This document shows positions 47,147 to 55,071 of a DNA stretch of 64,000 bases, one piece after another. This DNA comes from Sphingobacteriaceae bacterium (GTDB lineage Bacteria > Bacteroidota > Bacteroidia > Sphingobacteriales > Sphingobacteriaceae): assembly GCA_017745075.1 (NCBI GenBank), contig JAGIAD010000028.1:310001-374000 (forward strand), read 5' to 3'. The notes below the pieces were generated by a model. The model saw only the letters and a list, made by a program, of their open reading frames with translations. It did not search any database and was not told where the DNA came from. Both the position numbers and the translations under genes were made by a program. Within the stretch, counting starts at the first letter, position 1. Every line of letters starts with the position of its first letter.

Positions 47147-47731
47147 TTAGCGATAATTTTTTAAAAGGAAAGCAATATAAATAACCACTCCAAGCCTCGA
47201 TTTAAGAATTCGCAATGCTTTTTTAACCTGTGTTTTAACCGTTAACTCAGAAAGCCCTAATTCGAGTGCAATTTCTTTATGCGATTTATGCTCCTTGCGG
47301 CTTAAAATAAATATTTCGCGCATTTTGGGTGGCAAAGCATCAATTTCCTGTTCTATTAATCGCGCCATTTGTTTTTCACGCACCAGGTAATCAGTCGATA
47401 CATGATCCTGGTCTATAAAATCCTGCAAAGATTCAGTATATTTACTTTCTACTTTTTGGTGCGCAAATACATCCAGCACACGGTTACGTACCGCGGTATA
47501 TAAATAAGCCGATAAATTACCATCAGGTGCTACCTGTAACCGTTTAAGCCACAGCGATTCGAACAGCTGGTGCAATACATCTTTCGCTTCTTCATCGTCG
47601 CTTAGGCGTTTGCTTGCGTGGATGAAAAGCAGTCCGTAAAAGCGGTTATAAATTTCGGTAAAGGCCAGTTCATCACCTTGGGTGAGCAAGAATGCCAATT
47701 CGCTATCAGAATATGAACCGTAACCACGCAT
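47147..47731 (-). CDS. ECF sigma-70 factor
   Basis: RNA polymerase sigma factor of about 194 aa with region 2 (about 15-85, F-T-E-I-Y-N-R-F and D-V-L-H-Q-L-F-E-S-L-W) and region 4 (about 125-180, L-P-P-K-M-R-E-I-F-I-L-S-R). It is of the Bacteroidota FecI-like type paired with FecR. The frame opens 10 codons earlier (47761), but a -7 element at 47742-47749 lies inside that extension, so MRGYGSYSD at 47731 is the better start. The unusual C-terminal hydrophobic tail (V-V-I-Y-I-A-F-L-L) is seen in other members. Confidence 0.93.
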   Translation of the reverse strand: MRGYGSYSDSELAFLLTQGDELAFTEIYNRFYGLLFIHASKRLSDDEEAKDVLHQLFESLWLKRLQVAPDGNLSAYLYTAVRNRVLDVFAHQKVESKYTESLQDFIDQDHVSTDYLVREKQMARLIEQEIDALPPKMREIFILSRKEHKSHKEIALELGLSELTVKTQVKKALRILKSRLGVVIYIAFLLKNYR

Positions 47732-47741
47732 AGAGATAACA

Positions 47742-47749
47742 CAAAGATA
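47742..47749 (-). promoter_or_regulatory. -7 promoter element of the ECF sigma gene
   Basis: TATCTTTG on the minus strand fits TAnnTTTG and ends 11 nt before the chosen ATG. It implies a very short leader and decides the start codon. Confidence 0.5.
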
Positions 47750-47981
47750 ATACAAATACAATCGGTTTCATTGTAACATATTGGCACTTATCTTATTTGT
47801 ATTTCAGATTTACAAATTTTCACAACAAACAACTGTATTTTATGTCGTAAAAACAGAAATCAAGTGCTTTTAAAGATTTTGCGATTAAAAAAAAGACTTA
47901 AAGGACGCAAAATATTGCATCCTGGTTTAATTAGCCAGTAACGAATGTATAGTAATTTCTTATAGAACGGTCCTTATTGCT

Positions 47982-48473
47982 TTATGCATTGCGGCTTAAT
48001 ATTGCAGCAGTAGCTACCAGTATAATACAGATAAATGAAGCGATGGTCCTGATCTGGTGGAATAAATTCCAGTCCGGCTCAAATTTTTCGCGCAGTGAAG
48101 TGAGTGCTGTTGCACTAAGTTTACTGAGATCTGCCCCATCCAATAGGTTATTGAGCGGTACATTACCAATTATGGTTACCAGAAAAACGCCACCAAAGTA
48201 TAATAAGGTTGCCCCCAAAAGCAGGTAAAATACTATAGCTTGCTCTCTAAAAAACCAGACACTTATGGGTAATATAATCAGTGTGCCGATGAAAGAAATA
48301 AAAAAAAGCGGATTTAAAATAGCCCGGTTAATTGATTGCATGGCTTGTAAAAAAGAAGCATCAGAAAGGCGTGCAAGGCCTGGTATAACTGAACAGGAAT
48401 ATGCATAAAACAAACCGCCAATAAGTGCAGTTGAAACCATACTCCACAAAAGCACCAAGGTTTTAAGATTCAT
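47982..48473 (-). CDS. DUF1772-like membrane protein
   Basis: Small integral membrane protein, about 163 aa from the MNLKTLVLLW start, with four hydrophobic segments. It has the G-G-L-F-Y-A-Y-S and N-V-P-L-N-N features of DUF1772 (anthrone-oxygenase-like) proteins. The open frame extends 25 codons further upstream, but that part is basic/hydrophobic without family similarity. It is transcribed alone. Function unknown. Confidence 0.8.
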   Translation of the reverse strand: MNLKTLVLLWSMVSTALIGGLFYAYSCSVIPGLARLSDASFLQAMQSINRAILNPLFFISFIGTLIILPISVWFFREQAIVFYLLLGATLLYFGGVFLVTIIGNVPLNNLLDGADLSKLSATALTSLREKFEPDWNLFHQIRTIASFICIILVATAAILSRNA

Positions 48474-48685
48474 AAATAATTGCTTTAAAAGTATCTGTAC
48501 CCTTAAGAATAGTACGAATTTAAGCAAAAACGTTATCCTAAAAAACAACCCTGTTTAAAAAGAATGCTTTTTGGATAGGCATAAGAGATGAAAAATTAAT
48601 GTTTATAGCTCCCAAACAAAACACTGCCAGAAATTTCTATTTTCTCCCTGCAGTAAATGTAAAATCCAGAAGCAAAGACCAATAT

Positions 48686-48718
48686 AAAAAGAAAGCCCAC
48701 ATGTTATGCGGGCTTTCT
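48686..48718 (-). terminator. Intrinsic terminator of the histone H1-like gene
   Basis: AGAAAGCCC (48690-48698) pairs with GGGCTTTCT (48710-48718) across an 11-nt loop. On the minus strand it is followed by UUUUU, 19 nt after the stop codon. Confidence 0.9.
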
Positions 48719-48737
48719 CTGTTAAAGCGAAAACAAA

Positions 48738-48917
48738 TTATTTAGCGCTGTTTTTTTTATCGGTTATTTCAGCTCTAATTTCCTGGGCTAAAACTTTTAG
48801 GTCTTGCATTGCTTTACGTACACGTGTACCTGCAGCAGCATTACCACCTTCATAAAATTTAGTTACGTCTACTTCAACAGAAGAGATCAGATCTTGCACT
48901 TTTTTAAATTTGTCCAT
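48738..48917 (-). CDS. Histone H1-like (Hc1-type) DNA-binding protein
   Basis: A 59-aa protein, largely one helix, beginning MDKFKKVQDLISSVEVD and containing G-T-R-V-R-K-A-M-Q-D-L-K, the pattern of the short Hc1/H1-like nucleoid proteins common in Bacteroidota. The frame opens nine codons earlier, but family members start at MDKF. A complete promoter (TTTG-19 bp-TAGTTTTG) and a strong terminator bracket it, so it is a separate, probably highly expressed gene. Confidence 0.85.
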   Translation of the reverse strand: MDKFKKVQDLISSVEVDVTKFYEGGNAAAGTRVRKAMQDLKVLAQEIRAEITDKKNSAK

Positions 48918-48991
48918 AATTTTTCTTTTATAAGGATGATACACATCCGCTAGTTAAATAATATTCCTTTCCGTTAACAATAAACGGGCCG

Positions 48992-49022
48992 CAAAACTAT
49001 TGCTTTTTATAAATTAAACAAA
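48992..49022 (-). promoter_or_regulatory. Consensus Bacteroidota promoter for the H1-like gene
   Basis: On the minus strand TTTG (49019-49022), a spacer of exactly 19 bp, and TAGTTTTG (48992-48999) match the TTTG-N19-TAnnTTTG housekeeping consensus. Leader of about 65-70 nt to the ATG. Confidence 0.8.
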
Positions 49023-49222
49023 CGTTTATGGCAAATCATTATTACTTATGATGTAAAAGGCAAAAAAAATATAATGTAAGTAGTGCAGCGAACACCTGGT
49101 TTTCAATAATTATCCAGCTATATCACCGTGTTTTTTGCACACCACTGTTTTTTTCTGCAAGGCAAACAGATCCTGCAATATGGCACCACCTTTTCGTCTT
49201 TTTCCCTTTTCGCTTCTTTTGC

Positions 49223-49230
49223 TAAATTTG
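49223..49230 (+). promoter_or_regulatory. -7 promoter element of the methionine aminopeptidase gene
   Basis: TAAATTTG ends 5 nt before the ATG at 49236, which implies a leaderless or near-leaderless mRNA and excludes the longer in-frame GTG start at 49128. Confidence 0.55.
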
Positions 49231-49235
49231 CAGCA

Positions 49236-50036
49236 ATGATTTTATATAAAACCAACGAAGAAGTAGAACTGATGCAGATCAGTGCCCTGCTGGTGAGCCA
49301 TACCCTTGCCGAAGTAGCTAAAATATTAAAGCCTGGTATTACTACCCTCGAAATTGATAGGATAGCTAACGAGTTTATACTGGATAATGGTGCCGTACCT
49401 TCCTTTTACAACTATAATGGTTTCCCTTTTCATATTATTACTTCAGTAAACGATGTGGTTGTACACGGTTTTCCTACTAAAGATGAATTGAAAGATGGCG
49501 ACATTATCTCGGTTGATGTGGGTACGGTTAAAAACGGTTTCCATGGCGATCATGCTTATACTTTTATCATAGGCGAAGTATCGCCAGCGGTGTTAAACCT
49601 GGTAAAAACAACCAAAGAATCGCTTTTTCTTGGAATTAAAGAAGCTGTTGTGGGCAAACGCATCGGCGATATTGGTGCAGCCATCCAAAGTCACAACGAA
49701 AAACAGGGTTACGGCGTGGTAAGAGACCTGGTAGGCCACGGTTTGGGACGAGATATGCACGAAGATCCGCAGGTGCCCAATTACGGAAGAAAAGGCAACG
49801 GTTTACTCTTGAGAGAAAATCTGGTGCTGGCCATAGAACCCATGATCAATATGGGCAAAAAAGATGTTTTCCTGGATGAAGATGGCTGGACCATCAGAAC
49901 GGCAGACGGAAGTCCGTCGGTGCATTTCGAACACGATGTATGTGTTAAAAAGGGAGAGGCACTTATACTTTCCAATTATGCCCCTATTGAGGCTGCAGAA
50001 AAGCAGAACAGCAACCTCAATACTTCTTATTACTAA
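49236..50036 (+). CDS. map: Methionine aminopeptidase type I
   Basis: Cytosolic metalloprotease of 266 aa that removes the initiator Met from nascent proteins. All five metal ligands are visible: Asp in S-V-D-V-G-T, Asp in F-H-G-D-H-A-Y, His in G-H-G-L-G-R-D-M-H, Glu in A-I-E-P-M-I and Glu in H-F-E-H-D-V. The length is normal for the family. I chose MILYKTNEEVEL rather than the longer open frame because family similarity begins there and a -7 element immediately precedes it. A KOW-domain gene follows at 52 nt. Confidence 0.95.
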   Translation: MILYKTNEEVELMQISALLVSHTLAEVAKILKPGITTLEIDRIANEFILDNGAVPSFYNYNGFPFHIITSVNDVVVHGFPTKDELKDGDIISVDVGTVKNGFHGDHAYTFIIGEVSPAVLNLVKTTKESLFLGIKEAVVGKRIGDIGAAIQSHNEKQGYGVVRDLVGHGLGRDMHEDPQVPNYGRKGNGLLLRENLVLAIEPMINMGKKDVFLDEDGWTIRTADGSPSVHFEHDVCVKKGEALILSNYAPIEAAEKQNSNLNTSYY

Positions 50037-50088
50037 TATTAATACCGAAATTACCTTATCCGAAAACAAGTTAAAGCTTACAGCAAAA

Positions 50089-50280
50089 ATGGAAATAACA
50101 AATTTAAAGGATGGCGATAATGCTGTGGTGGTTAAAGGCACGCACAAAGGCAAGCGTGGCAAGGTAAGCGATATTAATACAAGTAAAACAGGCCACATTA
50201 CCATTACTGTTGAACAAGATAATGGTGTTAAGTTTAAAACCCTTGGCCGCAATGTAGTGCTGGAAACACCTGCCAAATAA
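50089..50280 (+). CDS. Small KOW-domain protein
   Basis: A 63-aa protein that is essentially one KOW motif: V-V-V-K-G-T-H-K-G-K-R-G-K-V-S-D-I-N, followed by I-T-I-T-V-E-Q-D-N-G-V-K-F-K-T-L. KOW modules bind RNA in ribosomal L24/L26 proteins and NusG-type factors. The frame extends upstream into map in another phase, but the ATG at 50089 lies right before the domain. Its place after map suggests a translation- or RNA-related role, which is inference. Confidence 0.75.
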   Translation: MEITNLKDGDNAVVVKGTHKGKRGKVSDINTSKTGHITITVEQDNGVKFKTLGRNVVLETPAK

Positions 50281-50386
50281 AATACCTGGATTAAGGTTAT
50301 TTTTCAATCTTAAAATACCTTCGGTTAATATTAGCTTAACGCGAGATACAATTATTAATTACTGATTATCAATATTTTACATCATA

Positions 50387-50541
50387 TTTCGTCATTGCGA
50401 GGCGGGATATGAGCAAGCCGAAGCAATCTATCATGTAATTTATCATCTCATTTTTAGCTTATTGTTTTAACGGTATTCAAGCTCGCTTCGCGGGTGCCTC
50501 GCTCCTGCACGAAATCCCTTTTTCAGTTCGCAATGATGAAA
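50387..50541. repeat. 155-bp intergenic element with inverted termini
   Basis: Bounded by TTTCGTCATTGCGA (50387-50400) and TCGCAATGATGAAA (50528-50541), inverted copies matching at 13 of 14 bases. The interior holds AAGCAATCT and TCGCTTCGCGGGTGCCTCGCTCC. A related segment occurs in opposite orientation at 9851-9892. It resembles a REP/MITE-like element and has no ORF. Confidence 0.7.
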
Positions 50542-50617
50542 TTAAGCCCAAAACTCGTATTAGCTTACATTTTTTAGGCCAATAGATATTCAATATCATC
50601 TGCGTTTATCTTCTTAA

Positions 50618-50656
50618 AATCTGCGGGGAACTATATCCAATTGTTTCCCGCAGATT
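50618..50656. repeat. Palindrome AATCTGCGGG/CCCGCAGATT
   Basis: Perfect 10-bp inverted repeat (50618-50627 and 50647-50656) with a 19-nt loop, flanked by further ATCTGCG-type motifs, between the convergent KOW and AI-2E permease genes. It could serve as a bidirectional transcript end. Confidence 0.6.
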
Positions 50657-50700
50657 ACGCTGATTATCGCAGAAGCACCTACATTTTCTATCCTTAGAAG

Positions 50701-51825
50701 CTATCCTTTTTGTATTCCCGATCGGGTAGCCACCGGTTTTTTCTTTCTAAAGTTAGGGAAAGTCATGGGGCTTTTAGCCGGGCGTTCATCCCCAAGCAGC
50801 ACTCCCCATTGCTTAAATGATTCTGTACGGTCGAAAATAATTTTAAGCACCGCCACAATAGGCAAGGCCAGGAACATGCCCGAAACCCCGGCTATACTAC
50901 CACCTATAAATACACCTAGAATGGCAAACAAGGCATTAATTTTTACCTTCGAGCCTACAATACGCGGCATCAGGATGTTATTATCCAAAAACTGAACAAA
51001 TGCAATTACACCCAAAACCGTAATAACCGGCCATAACTCCTGCGACGAAGTAAGGGTAAGCAGCACCCCTATTACGTTACCAATTAAAGCCCCTACATAA
51101 GGGATCAGGTTTAATATGGCAAAAATTACCCCGATCAAAAGGGCATGTTTTATACCAACCAGCATCAATATTCCGCCTAGTAAAATGGTCATATAAGTAA
51201 TCTGGATCAGCAGGCCGATCAGGTAACTTTTAATAATCGATTCCGTTTCATAAATCGCTTCTTTCACTTTCGGGTGATCATCTGCCTTAAACCACATAAA
51301 AATAAAGCGCAATAAAATGTCTTTGTAGAAAAGCATCAGGTAAATGTAAATAGGTAATAAACCAATAAACACAAAAATGCCACTCAAAGTAACGGCAGCG
51401 CCCCCCGCCAGGGAGGTTCCCATGTTCATCAGGTCGTCGCTTTTAGCCTGGATAAATGCTTTTTGCTGTTTATCGTTGTAATGCGTAATGCGGCTTATCC
51501 AATCACTTAACGAATTAATATGCTGGGTTACATTGGCTTTTATCTGCGGAAAATCTTTAACCAAAATGCCAATCTGGTTCGAAAAAAACCAAATAATTAA
51601 CGCTACAAAAAGCGCCACCAGTAAAATGGATAAGATAATGGCCAGCGATTCGGGAATTCTTTTTCTCTTTAAAAAGCGGTACACCGGCAGCAGCATAATG
51701 CTGATAAAAAAAGCCATTAATATCGGCATAATAATGTCTCGTCCGATTACCATAACAGCCACAATTGCCATTAGCCCCAATAATTCTATCGATCGCTTAA
51801 CGGTCAGGGGTAAATTGTTAGTCAT
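50701..51825 (-). CDS. AI-2E family transporter (PerM/TqsA-like)
   Basis: Inner-membrane protein of 374 aa with about eight transmembrane segments in the family arrangement: an N-terminal pair, a soluble helical insert (about 90-140), then the conserved core with L-N-L-I-P-Y-V-G-A-L-I-G and F-V-Q-F-L-D-N-N-I-L-M-P-R-I-V-G. Members export small molecules or act as Na+/H+ antiporters. The substrate is not readable. The open frame starts 59 codons earlier in a low-complexity region; MTNNLPLTVKR is the natural start. Confidence 0.88.
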   Translation of the reverse strand: MTNNLPLTVKRSIELLGLMAIVAVMVIGRDIIMPILMAFFISIMLLPVYRFLKRKRIPESLAIILSILLVALFVALIIWFFSNQIGILVKDFPQIKANVTQHINSLSDWISRITHYNDKQQKAFIQAKSDDLMNMGTSLAGGAAVTLSGIFVFIGLLPIYIYLMLFYKDILLRFIFMWFKADDHPKVKEAIYETESIIKSYLIGLLIQITYMTILLGGILMLVGIKHALLIGVIFAILNLIPYVGALIGNVIGVLLTLTSSQELWPVITVLGVIAFVQFLDNNILMPRIVGSKVKINALFAILGVFIGGSIAGVSGMFLALPIVAVLKIIFDRTESFKQWGVLLGDERPAKSPMTFPNFRKKKPVATRSGIQKG

Positions 51826-51942
51826 AAAAAGCTTATTCTGATTTTTGAGATTTAAACAGCATTCTTGTAAAAAAGTTTTGTTTTTTTTGGTCAGAGGTCG
51901 GCGGTTTGGGGTCTGAAGTAGATTAACCGATAAAGTAGTTTT

Positions 51943-51974
51943 GAGTTGGGAGTTGGGAGCTTGGAGTTTGGAGG
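51943..51974. repeat. Degenerate TTGGGAG/TTGGAG repeats
   Basis: Short imperfect repeats upstream of the AI-2E permease. Low-complexity sequence with no gene. Confidence 0.6.
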
Positions 51975-52050
51975 AAGTACAAAGTCGATAGTCAAGGTTC
52001 ATACCAATGAGTCATATTGAAGAATTATTTATTGTACAATACAAAGACAA

Positions 52051-52126
52051 GCGGTAGCAACCCAATAGGCCACCCGAAGGAGAACAATTGATGGCTTAGC
52101 AACTGCCGCCGGGAATCTACGCCTGG
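52051..52126. ncRNA. Possible structured RNA or folded element ahead of mnmE
   Basis: A GC-rich island in AT-rich surroundings that folds into a compact form: GCGGTAG (52051-52057) with CTGCCGC (52103-52109), inner AGGCCA (52067-52072) with TGGCTT (52092-52097), and an adjacent hairpin CCGGG/CCTGG (52109-52113, 52122-52126). It does not match a riboswitch class I recognise. It could also be an eroded repeat. Confidence 0.35.
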
Positions 52127-52132
52127 CTATGA

Positions 52133-52207
52133 ACCATCAAACCATTAACCAATGAACTAATGACCAATGAACTATTGACTAATGACCAATAAACCATTAA
52201 CCAACAA
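52133..52207. repeat. Degenerate AACCATTAACCAATGAACTAATGAC repeats
   Basis: Interleaved copies of ACCATTAACCAA, CAATGAACTA and TGACCAAT form a low-complexity run just upstream of the mnmE promoter. The in-frame ATG at 52182 lies within it and is not the gene start. Confidence 0.65.
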
Positions 52208-52255
52208 ACCAGAAAAAATTTACTTCCCTTACACCATATCCCCACATATTAGCCT

Positions 52256-52263
52256 TATTTTTG
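52256..52263 (+). promoter_or_regulatory. -7 promoter element of mnmE
   Basis: TATTTTTG fits TAnnTTTG and ends 17 nt before the ATG at 52281, supporting the shorter start. Confidence 0.5.
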
Positions 52264-52280
52264 CAGCTTTAATACCGCAC

Positions 52281-53639
52281 ATGAACAATCAAGATACCAT
52301 TATTGCTTTATCTACTCCCTCAGGTTCAGGCGCCATTGGCGTTATCCGTTTATCAGGCCCAGAGGCTATTTCGCTTACCAATGCCGTATTTGCCGGGAAA
52401 GATTTAGAAAAGCAGGCCTCACATACTTTACATTTTGGCCTCATTAAAGATGGCGATCATATTGTTGATGAAGTGGTGGCTGGTTTATTTATTGCCCCAA
52501 AATCGTACACCAAAGAAAACGTGGTAGAAATTTCATGCCATGGCTCCAATTACATTATTCAGCAGATTATTAACCTGTTAATTGGCAAAGGTGCCCGTGC
52601 GGCCAAACCCGGCGAATTTACGCTGCGCGCCTTTTTAAATGGGGCTTTCGATCTGAGTCAGGCCGAGGCCGTTGCCGATTTAATTGCCTCCAACTCAAAA
52701 GCCTCGCATGATGTGGCCATGCAACAGATGCGTGGCGGCTTTGCCAACGAATTAAAGGGCTTACGCGAACAATTAATCCATTTCGCCTCCATGATCGAGC
52801 TCGAACTCGATTTTGCCGAAGAAGATGTAGAGTTTGCCAACCGCGAACAGCTCAAAAACCTGGTTAACAAAATTAATTACGTTTTGCAGCGCTTAATCTC
52901 CTCTTTCGAAATGGGAAATGTAATTAAAAACGGTGTTCCCATTGTTATTGCCGGCAAACCGAACGTGGGTAAATCTACCCTCTTAAATGCCCTGCTGAAC
53001 GAAGAACGTGCCATCGTTTCAGATATTGCAGGAACAACACGCGATACCATTGAAGATGAACTCACCATCGGTGGCGTGGTTTTCCGATTTATCGATACGG
53101 CCGGAATACGCGATACGGCCGATATTATCGAGGCTTTGGGTGTAGAACGTACCTTAGAGAAAATGAAACAGGCCAAACTGATCATTTACATGGCCGATGC
53201 TGCTCAAAGCCCTGCCGAAATTGAAGAGCAGATTAGCGGTTTAGCACAATTGGGTATCCCCTATTTAATTTTGGTCAATAAAGCCGAACTGCTTAGCCCT
53301 GCACAGCGCAAAGCTTTAGAAAGCTTAAACGTGGTTTATATTTCGGCCAAAGAAAAACAGGGTATAGATGCATTAAAAACCACCTTACTCGAACAGGTAA
53401 ACCTGCACCACATTAACACCAGCGAAACCTTGGTTACCAATATCCGCCATGTAGAGGCTTTAAAACAAACCGAGCATGCCTTGCAAAGGGTCTTGGCCAA
53501 TGTAGATAACCCGGTTACGTCTGATTTTTTAGCCATGGATATTAAACAGGCCCTGCATTACCTTGGAGAAATTACCGGAACCGTTACAACTGATGATCTG
53601 TTGGAGAATATATTTACGAAGTTTTGTATTGGGAAATAG
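52281..53639 (+). CDS. mnmE: tRNA modification GTPase MnmE (TrmE)
   Basis: A 452-aa GTPase that, with MnmG, installs the carboxymethylaminomethyl group on U34 of certain tRNAs. The N-terminal folate-binding domain starts I-I-A-L-S-T-P-S-G-S-G-A. The helical domain holds the G domain, with P-loop G-K-P-N-V-G-K-S-T (from residue 225), D-I-A-G-T-T-R-D-T, D-T-A-G-I-R-D-T and N-K-A-E. The protein ends with the conserved F-C-I-G-K. Start chosen at MNNQDTII by family similarity and promoter position. Monocistronic. Confidence 0.97.
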   Translation: MNNQDTIIALSTPSGSGAIGVIRLSGPEAISLTNAVFAGKDLEKQASHTLHFGLIKDGDHIVDEVVAGLFIAPKSYTKENVVEISCHGSNYIIQQIINLLIGKGARAAKPGEFTLRAFLNGAFDLSQAEAVADLIASNSKASHDVAMQQMRGGFANELKGLREQLIHFASMIELELDFAEEDVEFANREQLKNLVNKINYVLQRLISSFEMGNVIKNGVPIVIAGKPNVGKSTLLNALLNEERAIVSDIAGTTRDTIEDELTIGGVVFRFIDTAGIRDTADIIEALGVERTLEKMKQAKLIIYMADAAQSPAEIEEQISGLAQLGIPYLILVNKAELLSPAQRKALESLNVVYISAKEKQGIDALKTTLLEQVNLHHINTSETLVTNIRHVEALKQTEHALQRVLANVDNPVTSDFLAMDIKQALHYLGEITGTVTTDDLLENIFTKFCIGK

Positions 53640-53885
53640 TTAACTTGTAATTAACGGCTTATTGTTGCCTATTGTATCTCTTCGGTTATTTTCTTTACCT
53701 ATTATAGGGTTTTGATTGCCTTTAAGTTTAATTTTTGGGTCACGTTTTGCAACGAAAATAAAACGTAATTAAATTTTCATTTTATAAATCAATTCAAGAT
53801 TTAATAATTAAGTAGTTGCATTTATTATATCATCACTCTAAATATAATGCAATGCTTAACTAATATCCATTGCAAGATTTGATGG

Positions 53886-54050
53886 CTAATTAACGAGGAA
53901 ACATTTACAATTAGTAGCTATCTCATCAATGGCACTAAAGAAACGTTTGATGCTTCAAACTCAATTGCTTTCAGTTTTGCAACATTGATTATGATAAGGC
54001 AATAGTTAAATTTGATATCTCAAAGTTCAGACAGTGCATTTTTACTTAAC
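53886..54050 (+). pseudogene. Possible frameshifted remnant of a small lipoprotein
   Basis: The plus strand reads L-I-N-E-E-T-F-T-I-S-S-Y-L-I-N-G-T-K-E-T without a start, then is interrupted. A neighbouring frame continues with D-Y-D-K-A-I-V-K-F-D-I-S-K-F and a stop. The joined product resembles the lipocalin-like small lipoproteins of Bacteroidota. Very degraded; low certainty. Confidence 0.3.
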
Positions 54051-54703
54051 CAAGATTAATTTCTCCAAAAACCACAAGTAAAATCATGCCCCTTATAATA
54101 GCATTTATTTAGGTTTGGATTTGAAACTATAACTTCCATTGCCTGTTAAAAGCGAGCTCCATAAAATTCAGCACACAGGTTTGCCTTTTTTTTTAAAACC
54201 ACAGCTATAAGCGTCCTTTTTCTTTAATTAGCAAATCAGCCTCTTGAAATAGCGCTGCGCCACTCAGGGTAGATCCTGGTAACGATAACCTATACTGAGC
54301 ACCAGGGTATCCATTAACTTGTTAATACGGCCAGGATGTATAGCGTTTACCACCCCTTTAAAGGCAATTACTTTATTTAGTTGTAATATCCTGTTAGCCA
54401 TCCAATCGAAATTAACAGCATTCCTATAACGACCAAACCTGCTGTTACTAGGGTCGGAACAAATTCGCTTCGGTTAGCCTTTTCCATTGAACCTGCTGGC
54501 CCCTCGGTGCGTTTTTTTTTATTCTCCCGGCGGGTATTACATTCATAGCTAATTGATTCTAACAGGCTTTATTAATTTACCATTACAAGTGGCAAAAGGA
54601 GCTATACAAGGCCCAATGTTTCTTTCATTTAGCCTTGTACATGCGCCTATTAGTGCCTTCTATTTACCCAAAGGGCTATTGGTGTTAAATTCTTTAACGG
54701 CGA

Positions 54704-54835
54704 TCAGGATATGGACTGTTTTCTGCTTAACACCTGCCTTTTATACGACCAGAAAAAGACGACCGGAAAAACGAACAGGTTGAGAACAGCATCGGTAATC
54801 AATCCGCCTATTACCACGATGGCCAATGGTTGCAG
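54704..54835 (-). pseudogene. C-terminal remnant of a CzcA/CusA-type RND efflux pump
   Basis: A 43-codon frame on the complement reads L-Q-P-L-A-I-V-V-I-G-G-L-I-T, then D-A-V-L-N-L-F-V-F-P-V-V-F-F-W, the signature of the last transmembrane helices of heavy-metal RND pumps (normally over 1000 aa). It ends with its own TGA, but an in-frame TAA lies directly before it and no further pump sequence precedes. The rest of the gene has been deleted. Confidence 0.75.
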
Positions 54836-54873
54836 TTATTTTTAGAACAGATAACTGAGCCAATAGATTTCTC

Positions 54874-54891
54874 CACACAAACGTTTGTGTG
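54874..54891. promoter_or_regulatory. 18-bp perfect palindrome CACACAAACGTTTGTGTG
   Basis: Perfect dyad whose CAAACGTTTG core recurs at 55062-55071, upstream of the DUF3472 lipoprotein gene. The core resembles LacI/PurR-family operators. Confidence 0.45.
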
Positions 54892-55061
54892 AGCTCAAAT
54901 AACATGCTAAAAAACTCCATAACCAACTACTAACTAAGTAGTTTGAAAAGATTATTTATACAATGGAACATTTCTACTAAAATACTTTCTATCTACAACT
55001 ACAAGCCTTGTAAATTTTGCACGGCAACTACAATATAGCGCAAAAAATGCAGATTAACAGA

Positions 55062-55071
55062 CAAACGTTTG
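55062..55071. promoter_or_regulatory. Second CAAACGTTTG palindrome
   Basis: A 10-bp dyad, flanked as GACAAACGTTTGCGTTG, 261 bp before the DUF3472 gene. A candidate operator paired with the site at 54874-54891. Confidence 0.4.

Noticed and set aside
49128..49235. N-terminal extension of methionine aminopeptidase from a GTG
   Set aside because: Family similarity starts at 49236 and a -7 promoter element sits at 49223-49230 inside the extension.
51826..52002. 59-residue extension of the AI-2E permease
   Set aside because: Composed of repeat-derived sequence with no membrane or family character.
52182..52280. N-terminal extension of MnmE
   Set aside because: It is encoded in low-complexity repeats upstream of a promoter element. 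The conserved MnmE start is at 52281.
54378..54488. 36-codon membrane peptide starting at an ATG near 54488
   Set aside because: Careful counting shows five A after ATGG, so that ATG frame stops after four codons. The hydrophobic stretch is in another phase with no start.
54553..54783. 76-codon plus-strand frame in the decayed region
   Set aside because: It overlaps the CzcA remnant antisense and shows no domain or signal.
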